Below, piece by piece: positions 1 through 8,161 of a stretch of 64,000 nt of DNA. A program made the position numbers and the translations under genes. The notes under the pieces were generated by a model that saw only the letters and a program-made list of their open reading frames with translations, was not told the origin of the DNA and made no database searches. The DNA is taken from positions 1 to 64,000 of the forward strand of contig CAYLKC010000001.1 in the NCBI GenBank assembly GCA_964384095.1, given 5' to 3'. This stretch comes from JAITWN01 sp964384095. GTDB lineage: Bacteria > Pseudomonadota > Gammaproteobacteria > SZUA-140. Within the stretch, counting starts at the first letter, position 1. Each line of letters begins with the position of its first letter.

Positions 1-993
1 GCGGCGATGGTGATCGGCGCGAATATCGGTACGACCTCGACCGCACTGTTCTCGGTGATCGGCGCGACATCGAGCGCCAAGCGCGCGGCGATGGCGATGA
101 TGTTCTTCGCGATCCTTACCGGCATCGTCGCGTTCCTGATCCTGCCGTTGCTGCTGATGGCCGGCAAGGGGGTGGCCGAGGTGTTGCGGCTCGATCCCCA
201 GCCGGCGATCGTGCTCGCGATCTTCCATACCGTGACCAAGCTGCTCGGCATGGCGATGGTGTGGCCGCTGACGCCATGGCTGGTGCGGCGTCTCGAGCGC
301 CTGTTCGTGAGCGCCGAAGAGGACCGGGGGCGTCCGCGTCACCTCGATCGCAATGTCGCCGGCACGCCGGCACTGGCGCTCGAGGCGCTGACGCTCGAGC
401 TTGCGCGCATCGGTGAGATCGCGCGTGGTGCCGCATCGGCCGTGATCAGCGCTGCCGGGCCGCTCGGCGACTCGCTGGAGCAGGATGAGGCGGCGATCGA
501 GCACCTGACCTATGCGGTCGGGGAGTTCACCAGTCTGGCCAGCCGCAACGCCGATCTGCCCGAAGGGATCGCCCATGCCTTCGCCAACGGGGTGCGCATT
601 ACCCAGTACTATGACGACATCGCCGAGCGCGCGCTGGCGATCGATCGCGGCGGACGCGAGGAGATCGGGGATCCGGAGCTCGCGGCTGCGGTCGACGACT
701 ATCGACGCCGCGCCAGCGGTCTGCTCGGGCTGGCCGATGCGCGGCTCGAGGACTTCAGCGTGAAGCACCTGCGCGAGGCCCAGGAGGCCTGCGAGACGAC
801 CTACCAGCAGACCAAGCAGCGCCTGGTCCAGGCCGGCGCCGCCGGCCGCATCCCGGTGCGCCAGATGGTGTCCCGACTCGACGAGATCTCGCACATGCGC
901 CGGATCCTCGATCAGGCAGTCAAGGCCGCGCTCTACACCGAGTCGCTGCACGCGGCGCTGGATCACGGCCGGGGCGCGGATCTGGTAAAATGA
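1..993 (+). CDS. Na/Pi cotransporter family protein, C-terminal part (5' end outside window)
   Basis: The frame is open from base 1, so the N-terminus lies outside the window. The first visible residues include GANIGTTSTALF, a motif typical of the second repeat of sodium/phosphate cotransporters, followed by two hydrophobic membrane segments (about residues 27-54 and 66-88 of the visible part). Residues of about 115-325 are charged and helical, resembling the PhoU-like domain fused to NptA/YjbB-type transporters. Known family role: sodium-coupled phosphate transport across the inner membrane. The physiological direction of transport cannot be told from sequence. Confidence 0.85.
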   Translation, partial: AAMVIGANIGTTSTALFSVIGATSSAKRAAMAMMFFAILTGIVAFLILPLLLMAGKGVAEVLRLDPQPAIVLAIFHTVTKLLGMAMVWPLTPWLVRRLERLFVSAEEDRGRPRHLDRNVAGTPALALEALTLELARIGEIARGAASAVISAAGPLGDSLEQDEAAIEHLTYAVGEFTSLASRNADLPEGIAHAFANGVRITQYYDDIAERALAIDRGGREEIGDPELAAAVDDYRRRASGLLGLADARLEDFSVKHLREAQEACETTYQQTKQRLVQAGAAGRIPVRQMVSRLDEISHMRRILDQAVKAALYTESLHAALDHGRGADLVK

Positions 994-1018
994 CCGGGCA
1001 AGCGCGAGGAGGACGGCG

Positions 1019-1327
1019 ATGGTGACTGACGATCAGGCGGAAGCGACATTTGACGAGGCGGCATGGCGTGCCGTCGATCTCGGCAATCACCTTGCCCAGG
1101 TCGACGAGGAGGCCGACGTCTGGGATATCGCCGACGGCATGCTCGCCGGCGCGATCCAGTACTGGCTGTATTCGCGGGAGCCCTGCGAGAATCCGCGCTG
1201 CGAGGATTGCGCGGAGTTCAGCACCGCTGAGCAGCGGTTGGCCGCGCTGCAACGCCTGGTCAGGGAATATGCCGAGGAGAGCGAGTACTACCACTCGCGC
1301 AACGACGCCAACGTCGGCCGGGCCTGA
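1019..1327 (+). CDS. Hypothetical small acidic protein with a cysteine cluster
   Basis: A 102-residue soluble protein that I do not recognise. A strong AGGAGGA ribosome site precedes the ATG. The middle contains CENPRCEDC, three cysteines spaced C-x4-C-x2-C, which could bind a metal or be redox active (inference). The rest is acidic and predicted helical. It lies 25 bp after the Na/Pi transporter and may be cotranscribed with it. Its stop codon lies inside a 22-bp perfect palindrome shared with the convergent gene. Confidence 0.7.
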   Translation: MVTDDQAEATFDEAAWRAVDLGNHLAQVDEEADVWDIADGMLAGAIQYWLYSREPCENPRCEDCAEFSTAEQRLAALQRLVREYAEESEYYHSRNDANVGRA

Positions 1328-1342
1328 GCGGCCGCTCAGGCC
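1321..1342. terminator. Perfect 22-bp palindrome between convergent genes, putative bidirectional terminator
   Basis: Bases 1321-1342 read the same on both strands (arm GGCCTGAGCGG). The palindrome contains the TGA of the rightward gene and the stop codon of the leftward gene. A hairpin would form in either transcript, but neither strand has a U-tract, so intrinsic termination is uncertain. Confidence 0.4.
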
Positions 1343-1740
1343 TCGCTGTCGTCGCCCCAGTCGTCGTCGGTGACGGCCTCGAATTCGACACCGAGATCGG
1401 CGAGGTCGCCGCTGTCATCCGTGGCGCTGCGCTCGTTGACCACCTTCTGCCGTCGCGCCGCCGTCGCAGTTACCACAACCGGTTCGTTGCGCAAGCGGAA
1501 GCCGCGCCGCGCCTTGGTGTAGGCGTTCTTCAGCTCCGGGACGACGCCCTCTTCATCGCCGCGCAATTCACGCAGCTTCGCCTTCACGATATCCCGGTTG
1601 TAGGTCAGGATCCCGTTACGCCGGAAATTGAACACATACATCGTGTCCGCATTGCCGGTGTCGAGACGTTCGTCGATGACGACCGGCGTGCTCTTGTCGC
1701 CGGCTTCCAGATATCCGCACCACAGAAAATTCTTTGGCAT
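1336..1740 (-). CDS. Hypothetical protein, 134 aa, basic middle and acidic C-terminus
   Basis: The start was chosen at MPKNFLWCGYLEAGDKSTPV, which has an AAGGGCGAG ribosome site; an upstream in-frame ATG would add 13 unlikely residues. The N-terminal half looks like a small beta-rich fold (VVIDERLDTGNADTMYVFNF), followed by a helical charged stretch and a very acidic tail (DDDWGDDSEA). I cannot assign a function. It is convergent with the preceding gene. Confidence 0.65.
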   Translation of the reverse strand: MPKNFLWCGYLEAGDKSTPVVIDERLDTGNADTMYVFNFRRNGILTYNRDIVKAKLRELRGDEEGVVPELKNAYTKARRGFRLRNEPVVVTATAARRQKVVNERSATDDSGDLADLGVEFEAVTDDDWGDDSEA

Positions 1741-1892
1741 CGATGCTCGCCCTTGATCGGAGAACGACCGACCGTTCACCGTGGCGGGAAATATAGGGCG
1801 TGTCCGCAGGGAAATGCAATACTCCCGGCGCCCTGTCAGGCCCGTGTAAGATACCCCTGTCGGCCGGGCCGGACAGGGGGCGGGGACGGGTG

Positions 1893-2360
1893 ATGACGGG
1901 ACAGGGATCGGGGACGGGGCAATCGACGCCGGTGACGCCGCGGGTCGCGGTCGATATCGTCATCGAGCATGGCGACGAGCGCCGGGTCGTCCTGATCGAG
2001 CGGCGTTTCCCGCCGCCGGGCTGGGCCCTGCCGGGGGGATTCGTCGATGTCGGCGAGACCGTCGAGGCCGCGGCGATGCGCGAGGCCCGCGAGGAGACCG
2101 CCCTCGAGGTTACGCTGGTCTGTCTGCTGGGCTGCTATTCCGATCCCGGCCGCGACCCGCGCGGACACACGGTCAGCCTCGTCTATGCCGCCGTCGGCAT
2201 GGGGACGCCCGAGGCCCGCGACGATGCCCGCCGCTTGCGCCTCGTCGACCCCGGCGATCCGGGCGTGGCGCTGGCCTTCGACCACGCGCGCATCCTCGGG
2301 GACTATTGCCGCTGGCGCGCGACCGGACAGGCGCCGGGCTGGCGGCCCCGGGGCCGCTGA
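1893..2360 (+). CDS. Nudix (NUDIX) hydrolase
   Basis: A 155-residue single-domain protein. The Nudix box spans about residues 49-71: G-x5-E-x7-REAREE followed by T-A-L, so the usual G of the final G-U pair is A. The catalytic glutamates of REAREE are all present, implying Mg-dependent hydrolysis of a nucleoside diphosphate-linked substrate. The WALPGGFV context resembles ADP-ribose or ADP-sugar pyrophosphatases, but the substrate cannot be fixed. The start is the ATG at 1893; an upstream in-frame ATG at 1800 would add 31 low-complexity residues. Confidence 0.85.
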   Translation: MTGQGSGTGQSTPVTPRVAVDIVIEHGDERRVVLIERRFPPPGWALPGGFVDVGETVEAAAMREAREETALEVTLVCLLGCYSDPGRDPRGHTVSLVYAAVGMGTPEARDDARRLRLVDPGDPGVALAFDHARILGDYCRWRATGQAPGWRPRGR

Positions 2361-2428
2361 CGGGGTCACGTTTCCGGTCGCCGCCGCTGTCCGCAGGGCC
2401 CGAATTTTGCTAATAAATACACTCAGAG

Positions 2429-3025
2429 ATGGAGACGAAGACTCGTAATCGTCGCAGGCCCCGCGGCAGCTGCCTGATGCTGTCGGCGGTCGCGCTGTGG
2501 CTGGCCTCGGCGGCGGCCCTCGCGGCCACCGGCGAGAACTGGATCCTGATCGACAGCCAGACGCGGACGCTATCGGTAATGGGGTCGGGGGTGGGCCGGC
2601 CGCAGGCCGTGCAGGTGTTCGAGAATGTCGCCTTCGGCCGTGGCGGCGTCGCCCCCTTCCGTCGTTCCGGGGACGGCAAGACGCCGACCGGGGAGTTCTA
2701 CGTCGCGTGGATCAATCCGGACAGCCGCTATCATCTGTTCTTCGGCCTCGACTATCCGCGCCCGGCGCATGCCGAGGAGGGCTATCGCGCACAGGCAATC
2801 GACGTCGATACCTATGTGCGCATTCGCGAGGCCCATCACCGCGGCCGCCTGCCGCCGCAGGATACCGCGCTCGGCGGCGAGATCGGCATTCACGGGGTCG
2901 GCCGCCATGACCCCGATATCCACCGCCTGTTCAACTGGACGATGGGCTGTGTCGCGCTGACCGACCGTCAGATCGAACAGCTCGCCTCGTGGGTCACGCT
3001 GGGGATGCGGGTCGTCATCCGCTGA
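2429..3025 (+). CDS. L,D-transpeptidase (YkuD domain) family protein
   Basis: A 198-residue exported protein. A basic N-terminus and hydrophobic stretch (LMLSAVALWLASAAALAA) form a signal peptide ending near residue 34. The YkuD domain shows the FRRSGDGKTPTGEF substrate loop, the catalytic-site IGIHGVG (H155) and WTMGCVAL with the nucleophile Cys174. Known role: cross-linking or remodelling of peptidoglycan stem peptides, or anchoring of envelope proteins, in the periplasm. There is no LysM domain, so it resembles the short YafK/ErfK-like members. Its end faces a convergent gene across a GC hairpin. Confidence 0.85.
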   Translation: METKTRNRRRPRGSCLMLSAVALWLASAAALAATGENWILIDSQTRTLSVMGSGVGRPQAVQVFENVAFGRGGVAPFRRSGDGKTPTGEFYVAWINPDSRYHLFFGLDYPRPAHAEEGYRAQAIDVDTYVRIREAHHRGRLPPQDTALGGEIGIHGVGRHDPDIHRLFNWTMGCVALTDRQIEQLASWVTLGMRVVIR

Positions 3026-3027
3026 CC

Positions 3028-3046
3028 GCGCCCGCCGCGCGGGCGC
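3028..3046. terminator. GC hairpin between convergent genes, putative terminator
   Basis: An 8-bp stem GCGCCCGC/GCGGGCGC with a CGC loop fills the gap between the L,D-transpeptidase stop and the next leftward gene's stop at 3047. There is no U-tract, so termination is inferred from position only. Confidence 0.3.
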
Positions 3047-3877
3047 TCAGGCCGAGCGGCGATGATGCCCGGACGGCCAGCCCCCGTTGGCCATCGACAT
3101 CTCGATGACCTCGACCTCGGCCCGCGTCGGCAGGGCCGGTTTCAGCACCTTCTGTGTCGGACGCGTATGCGCCTGTTTGTGCTTGCGCAGGATCTTTTCT
3201 CGCGCGAAGTCATAGGCATCCTGCCCCAGTATCTCCTTCTCGAGCAGGCGGCGATGTTCGACCAGTTCGGCGCCAAGGCGCTGGTAGGGCTTGCGTGGAT
3301 CCTGCCGGTGCGCCGCCTGGATATGCTGGATCAGCGTGCGCAGGAAGGTCGAGAACTCGGTGCGTGACGGTGTGTTGTTGCCCAGCTCGAGGAAGATCGC
3401 ATCGCCGCTGACGCTGTGGAAGCGCACCAGGTGGCGGGAGCGCAGGAAGAACAGGCCGAGCGTCAGCAGTGATGCGACACCCAGTGAGATCGTGACCGGC
3501 AGCCACGGCTGCGCCTGCCAGGGGGTCGATGCGAAGACGCTCAGCGCGACCATGAACAGGGTTGCGACCGCGAGGCCGCCGGCGACATACAGCGAACGCC
3601 AGTCGATGATCGACAGCAGGTGCGGGGTCGGGTCGAGGAAGCCGAGGTCGAGCCAGTAGCGCCGGGCCTTTTTCAGCGGGCGTTTCTGCTGCACCGAGAG
3701 GAAACGGCCATCGAAGATCGTGTAATGGGCTGCGTGCAGGCGCAGATGGCTGACCTGGAACAGTTCGATCAGCTCGGAGGGCTTCGGCGCCCTTCCCGCG
3801 CTCTCGGTGCCGAGCTGGATCTCGTCGTCGGCGGGCGGCAGGACAGAGTCCTCCGGTGGAATGCGGGTCGTGGTCAT
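3047..3877 (-). CDS. Hypothetical two-pass membrane protein
   Basis: A 276-residue protein that I do not recognise. The start is the ATG at 3877, preceded by GGAGG 12 nt upstream; a longer frame would start at 3928 without a ribosome site. The N-terminal 100 residues are soluble (HYTIFDGRFLSVQQKRP, then WLDLGFLDPTPH). Two transmembrane helices follow at about 114-136 and 143-163 (TLFMVALSVFAST and LGVASLLTLGLFFLRSR). The C-terminal 110 residues are soluble and basic (REKILRKHKQAHTRPTQK). It is upstream of, but not clearly cotranscribed with, the peptide-ligase operon that ends at 3976. Confidence 0.65.
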   Translation of the reverse strand: MTTTRIPPEDSVLPPADDEIQLGTESAGRAPKPSELIELFQVSHLRLHAAHYTIFDGRFLSVQQKRPLKKARRYWLDLGFLDPTPHLLSIIDWRSLYVAGGLAVATLFMVALSVFASTPWQAQPWLPVTISLGVASLLTLGLFFLRSRHLVRFHSVSGDAIFLELGNNTPSRTEFSTFLRTLIQHIQAAHRQDPRKPYQRLGAELVEHRRLLEKEILGQDAYDFAREKILRKHKQAHTRPTQKVLKPALPTRAEVEVIEMSMANGGWPSGHHRRSA

Positions 3878-3975
3878 CGGGTTACGGCCTCCGGCACGTT
3901 CAAGGGGATGGCTGGATAGTATCGGCACGTGACGCGCCGATTCCGTGACCGGATTGACAATTCGGAGAGGCGGTC

Positions 3976-4689
3976 TCAGCCGCCGGCCAGCGCGCGTACC
4001 GTGTCGCGCAGGCTGGCGGCGAGCAGCGGGTACAGCCGCCGCGCCGCCCCGCGGGCGGACAACAGGCGCTGGTTGAGTTCGAGTTCGACCCCGGCGTAGC
4101 GGAGTGCGGCAAAGCGGGTTCGCAGGTGACGCGTCAGGCCGTCGCTGACGCCGCGATACGGATAATTGCTGCGCACGATGAACTCGCCGCCGTCGCGCAG
4201 CGCCTGCCGCCAGACCCGGCAGGCCAGCTGCTCGAAACGGCGGGAGGGGTCGTAGAGCAGGGCGATATCGGCGCGGCGTTCGACGCCGTCGAGCACCGGC
4301 GTGAAGCTGTGCACGGCGACATGCAGCACGCGATGGCCGCGCGCGAGCCGGTCTGCGATGGCGGCTTCGACGCGTTGGCGGTGCGGGTGGTACCAGCGCG
4401 CGAGGATGCGCCGGCGATCGGCATCGGGCAGCGCGCGGGTGATGTCCGAGAACAGCGCGGGGTGATGCGGCGAGCGATTCAGGTCGACGAACAGCCGCGA
4501 GGTGTCTGCATACAGCAGTGGCGCGCGCAGCCGTCGCGCCAGCGCGCGCGCGGCGTCCAGCGCGCCGATGTCATGGCCGCGATGGCTGTCGAGGCGGGCG
4601 CGCTGGCCGCGAAACAGCGGTTGCCAGGGCGACGGGATGCGATTGCCGGCGTGTTCGCAGCTCAGTACCAGCGTGACCGGGGCGGCCAT
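3976..4689 (-). CDS. N-formylglutamate amidohydrolase-like protein
   Basis: A 237-residue protein of the FGAH/HutG-like fold. Motifs seen are VLSCEHAGNRIP (about 8-19), DSHRGHDIGA (about 33-42), RLFVDLNRS and VHSFTP (about 123-128), which supply the His/Glu/Asp metal and catalytic residues of this zinc amidohydrolase family. The start at MAAPVTLVL lies 10 bp after the GCS2 gene; an earlier start would overlap that gene. FGAH proteins remove formyl or other acyl groups from glutamate-like substrates. Next to a RimK-type ligase and a GCS2 ligase it probably deblocks or trims a gamma-glutamyl or N-acyl peptide (inference). It is the last gene of the leftward operon. Confidence 0.85.
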   Translation of the reverse strand: MAAPVTLVLSCEHAGNRIPSPWQPLFRGQRARLDSHRGHDIGALDAARALARRLRAPLLYADTSRLFVDLNRSPHHPALFSDITRALPDADRRRILARWYHPHRQRVEAAIADRLARGHRVLHVAVHSFTPVLDGVERRADIALLYDPSRRFEQLACRVWRQALRDGGEFIVRSNYPYRGVSDGLTRHLRTRFAALRYAGVELELNQRLLSARGAARRLYPLLAASLRDTVRALAGG

Positions 4690-4699
4690 CCGTTGGGGC

Positions 4700-5956
4700 T
4701 CAGGCCTCGAACAGCGTGCCGCCGGCAAGGCAGTCGCAGAGGCGGGCATAGACGGCGGCGATGTCCTCGCGCGCAGGCGCCGGGCCGACGGCTTCGGCGA
4801 TGCGGCGGGCGAGTACGCCGCGCCGCAGGTAGAGGTTGTAGACCCGTTGCCGTGACGCGTCGGCGCCGGCCGCAGGCAGGGCCTCGATCAGGTGTTGCCA
4901 GAGTTCGCGCGCGCGACAGCGGCCGCGCTCGGGCCAGCCGAACGCGGCGAGGAAATCGCGATCGCCGATCAGGGCCTGGTCGGCATCGCGCACGGCCGCA
5001 TCGAACAGGGCCTCGAGCGACCGCGTGTCCCAGGCCTGCTGGGCGTCGAGTCCGCACCAGGCCTCTTCGGTCAGCGCGCGCACCAGTTCGATGATCAGCG
5101 TCGCGAGGGCGAGATCGGCGGCCGGGCACTCCTGGGTATCGAGTACGCGGATCTCGATCGCATGGCGATCGAAACGGGCGATCGCGCCGCGCGCATTGAC
5201 CCATTCGTGGCGCAAAACGCCTTCCGGGTCGTGGGGCGCGAGATCGTCGTAGATGCGCTGCAGCAGGTGCTGCTCGTAGTCGCGACGCGAGTAGACCGGT
5301 TCGGGGATCACCCGGCCGCTGACCGACGGGACCCGGCGCGCGTTGCTGCGGTAGACCGCGAGGCGGTTGTCGAGGATGCCGGTCGGGGCACCATCCATCA
5401 GCGGCGAACTGGCCGCCAGCGCCGGCAGCAAGGGCAGGACGAGGCGGATCGCCGCGTGCAGGCGCGCGAACTCGGCGTCATTCGCGAACGGCAGATTGAT
5501 GTGCATGCTCTGCAGGTTCGACCAGCCATGTCCGCGGCAATCGAAGATACGATTGAAGGCCTCGTAGATCGGGTTCTGCTCGTGCGGCCACAGCCGCGTC
5601 TCGGCGTGCGGGTCCATCCACGGGTGCATCGCGGTCGGCATCAGGCGTCCGTTCTCCGCCGCGAGCAGGGCGTTGATACGGCCGACATCGTGCTGGAATG
5701 CGGACTCGAGTCCGGCGAGCGCGGGGGCCGGGCCGTTGGTCTTCAGTTCGATGACATGGAGCGCGAGTTCATTCGACCAGGCCAGCGCGCCGGTCTCGAT
5801 CTCGTTGACGTAGTCGCCGGCGACAGCCCTGAGCACGCGATCGGTGACCGGCAGTACCGCCAGCCGATCGCGGTCGACGATCATGTATTCGATCTCGATC
5901 CCGGTGACCTCGAACAGGCGCCAGACCGGCGTTTCCTCAGCGTGGCTTGCGCTCAC
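4700..5956 (-). CDS. Glutamate-cysteine ligase-like (GCS2 family) carboxylate-amine ligase
   Basis: A 418-residue GCS2 (YbdK-like) ATP-dependent ligase. The N-terminus has FEVTGIEIEYMIVD, with the E-x-E metal-binding pattern of the glutamine-synthetase fold. HPWMDPHAETRLWPHE and WSNLQSMHINLPF are the other recognisable GCS2 blocks, and RFDRHAIEIRVLDTQECP is the conserved IEIR segment. Known chemistry: phosphorylation of a glutamate carboxylate and condensation with an amine. The start ATG lies inside the end of the RimK-like gene (20-bp overlap), implying translational coupling. The exact amine acceptor is unknown; true glutathione synthesis is less likely in this context. Confidence 0.85.
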   Translation of the reverse strand: MSASHAEETPVWRLFEVTGIEIEYMIVDRDRLAVLPVTDRVLRAVAGDYVNEIETGALAWSNELALHVIELKTNGPAPALAGLESAFQHDVGRINALLAAENGRLMPTAMHPWMDPHAETRLWPHEQNPIYEAFNRIFDCRGHGWSNLQSMHINLPFANDAEFARLHAAIRLVLPLLPALAASSPLMDGAPTGILDNRLAVYRSNARRVPSVSGRVIPEPVYSRRDYEQHLLQRIYDDLAPHDPEGVLRHEWVNARGAIARFDRHAIEIRVLDTQECPAADLALATLIIELVRALTEEAWCGLDAQQAWDTRSLEALFDAAVRDADQALIGDRDFLAAFGWPERGRCRARELWQHLIEALPAAGADASRQRVYNLYLRRGVLARRIAEAVGPAPAREDIAAVYARLCDCLAGGTLFEA

Positions 5957-7406
5957 CCTTGCGCTCCTCTATGCGGTCAAGGAATCCCTGCATGATCGTC
6001 TCGTAGAGGGCATTGCGGAGCACGCCGTCCTCGGTGCCAGAGTCGATGTTCGGGTTGTCATTGATCTCGATGACATAGGCCTTGTTGTCGATCTCCTTGA
6101 CGTCGACGCCGTAGAGGCCGTCGCCGATCAGGTTGGCGGCCTTCAGAGCGGTCGCGACCACTTGGGGCGGCGCGGCGGCGAGGTCGACTGCCTCGGCGCG
6201 CCCCTCGCGCGGCTTGCCGTCGCCATGATGCTGCACGATCTGCCAGTGCCTGCCGACCATGAAGTACTTGCAGGCGTAGAGCGGCTTTCGGTTGAACACG
6301 CCGATGCGCCAGTCGAACGCGGTCGGCATGAAGGCCTGGGCGATGATCAGGTCCGATTTTTCCAGCAGGCGCGTGGCCTCGGCGATGAATTGCGCACGGT
6401 CGGCGACCTTGACGACACCCTGCGAGAAGGCGCTGTCGGGTTGCTTGAGGATGCAGGGCAGGGTGATCGATGAAGACATTGCCTGCAGGTTGCCGCGATT
6501 GACGATGGTCGTCTGCGGCGCCGGAATACGATGGCGCGCCAGCAGTTCGGCGAGATAGACCTTGTTGGTGCACTTGAGAATCGAATCGGGGTCGTCGATG
6601 ACGACGAGACCCTCCATCTTGGCGCGGCGCGCGAAGCGGTAGGTGTGGTGATTGACGCCGGTGGTCTCGCGAATGAACAGCGCGTCAAACTCGGCGATGC
6701 GGCCGAAATCATTCTTGGTGATCATCTCGACGTAGAAATCGAGCTGCTGTGCCGCGCGTACGAACTTGCGCAGCGCCTTGCCGTCGGACGGCGGCTGGAC
6801 TTCGGACGGATTGTGCAGGATCGCAAGGTCGTAGCGCTCGGTCTGCTGCGTACGTCGCGGCGAGCGCTTGCCGGCAAAATGCTCGGCCGCGGTCTCGATG
6901 ACGAAGGGCTTGTGATCCTCGGGGATGTCGTTGGTCGCGATCGGGCCGATGCTCTGCAACTGCCAGTTGCGATTATGGATGAAGCGTGCGCGCAACAGCG
7001 GCGCCGGAAACAGGTTGTAGAGGCTCAGGCTCAGGCGATCGTGCCGGCGGGCGAGGTTGCGTCCGAAGTAGATGCTGAGCACGAACTCCTCGGACTTGAT
7101 CGGAGCGAGGCTCTTCTGGATCAGCTCGAAGAGGTCGTCGGAGACGAAGCGGGTGATCGTCTGCGACTTCATGTCCTGGATCGTGTTGACGCTCGGCAGT
7201 GGCTTGTGGCCGCGGGCCTCGGCCAGCAGCGAGACATAGTAGCCGATGCTCTGGTAACGGTATGAGCGCGTCAGGTTGAAGACCTTGGCGCCGCGCATCT
7301 CGCTGAAGCGCGGATCGGACAGGTAGGCCTTGGCGGCGACGACCTCGGCGCCGTGGGTCTGCAGCGGCCAGTCTTCCGGATTATTGACGACGATCAGTAT
7401 GGGCAT
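5937..7406 (-). CDS. RimK-type ATP-grasp peptide ligase with RLAN-like N-terminal domain
   Basis: A 489-residue two-part protein. Residues of about 1-150 (PILIVVNNPEDWPLQTHGAE, then FNLTRSYRYQSIGYYVSLLA) match what I know as the RLAN domain found ahead of RimK-like ATP-grasps. Residues of about 275-475 are the ATP-grasp: CTNKVYLAELLARHRIPAPQT, ILKQPDSAFSQGVVKV (ATP-binding lysine loop), DWRIGVFNRKPLYACKYF and VIEINDNPNIDSG (metal-binding E-x-N). RimK relatives add glutamates or form peptide bonds with acyl-phosphate chemistry. The start overlaps the C39-like gene by 26 bp. With GCS2 and FGAH it forms a predicted peptide-metabolite pathway of the kind noted in comparative-genomic surveys of amidoligases. 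Confidence 0.9.
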   Translation of the reverse strand: MPILIVVNNPEDWPLQTHGAEVVAAKAYLSDPRFSEMRGAKVFNLTRSYRYQSIGYYVSLLAEARGHKPLPSVNTIQDMKSQTITRFVSDDLFELIQKSLAPIKSEEFVLSIYFGRNLARRHDRLSLSLYNLFPAPLLRARFIHNRNWQLQSIGPIATNDIPEDHKPFVIETAAEHFAGKRSPRRTQQTERYDLAILHNPSEVQPPSDGKALRKFVRAAQQLDFYVEMITKNDFGRIAEFDALFIRETTGVNHHTYRFARRAKMEGLVVIDDPDSILKCTNKVYLAELLARHRIPAPQTTIVNRGNLQAMSSSITLPCILKQPDSAFSQGVVKVADRAQFIAEATRLLEKSDLIIAQAFMPTAFDWRIGVFNRKPLYACKYFMVGRHWQIVQHHGDGKPREGRAEAVDLAAAPPQVVATALKAANLIGDGLYGVDVKEIDNKAYVIEINDNPNIDSGTEDGVLRNALYETIMQGFLDRIEERKGERKPR

Positions 7407-8118
7407 GACGCCGGGCAGCCGGTTTCCTCGCCGGCTCTATGATCAGCAGGTTTGCATCGTGGGTCAGGATGCCGAGCAGGATCGCACCGATGACGCGATC
7501 GATGTTGATCTCGTAATACTGGCTCGGCGCCATCGGGTTCGGGTGCAGCGGGTCGATCACCAGCACGGTGCGGTCCTGCGGTTCGTAATCGCCAAGGATC
7601 ACGAAGTGACCACTCGGCTTGCCGCGGATGTCGTCGTAGACGGAATCCGGCCCGTACTCGCGCTGGCTCTGATACAGATACGTGGCGCTGAGGCCGGTCA
7701 GGATCGGGATGCCGCGCTTCAGATAGCGGCGGACCAGACCGCTGGTCAGTTCCTCGAACTCGATGCTGCCGCCGAGCTCGAGGAATTCGAGGTAGCCGGC
7801 GGTGGCGAGATCGACCGAGGGCTTCTTGCGGAATTTCATCTGCCGGCGCAGGCGGTCGCGCAGATCAATGCCGGAGTCGATCAGGAACCATGACGGATCG
7901 AACATCTGCAGGTTGTAGGTGTAGATCCTGGCCCGGTAACCGCGCCGCAGCGCGTGGCAGGCAAGGAATACTGCGAGTGTGCCACCGTGATCGAGGCGCT
8001 GGATCTCGTCGATGACCTGCTCGAGCGGCAGTTCATCGTTGAAATAGCGGTACATCGCGTGCAGACAGGTCGGTCCGCAGGTGGTCTCGTCCGGCTGCGG
8101 CAAGATGTCGATGGCCAT
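7381..8118 (-). CDS. C39-like papain-fold cysteine peptidase
   Basis: A 245-residue cytosolic protein with the bacteriocin-processing peptidase pattern. The N-terminus LPQPDETTCGPTCLHAMY carries the nucleophile Cys14 and the oxyanion Gln8; GKPSGHFVILGDYE supplies the catalytic His; VIDPLHPNP supplies the Asp. There is no ABC transporter or membrane domain, so it is a stand-alone enzyme. The start at MAIDILPQ was preferred (GGAAC ribosome site); an ATG 12 bases upstream is possible. In this operon it could trim or transfer peptides made by the two ligases (inference). Confidence 0.8.
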   Translation of the reverse strand: MAIDILPQPDETTCGPTCLHAMYRYFNDELPLEQVIDEIQRLDHGGTLAVFLACHALRRGYRARIYTYNLQMFDPSWFLIDSGIDLRDRLRRQMKFRKKPSVDLATAGYLEFLELGGSIEFEELTSGLVRRYLKRGIPILTGLSATYLYQSQREYGPDSVYDDIRGKPSGHFVILGDYEPQDRTVLVIDPLHPNPMAPSQYYEINIDRVIGAILLGILTHDANLLIIEPARKPAARRHAHTDRRQ

Positions 8119-8161
8119 CCCGTGTTCCATGCGCGTCCGGGGTCTCTGTTCTGCGTGCACT

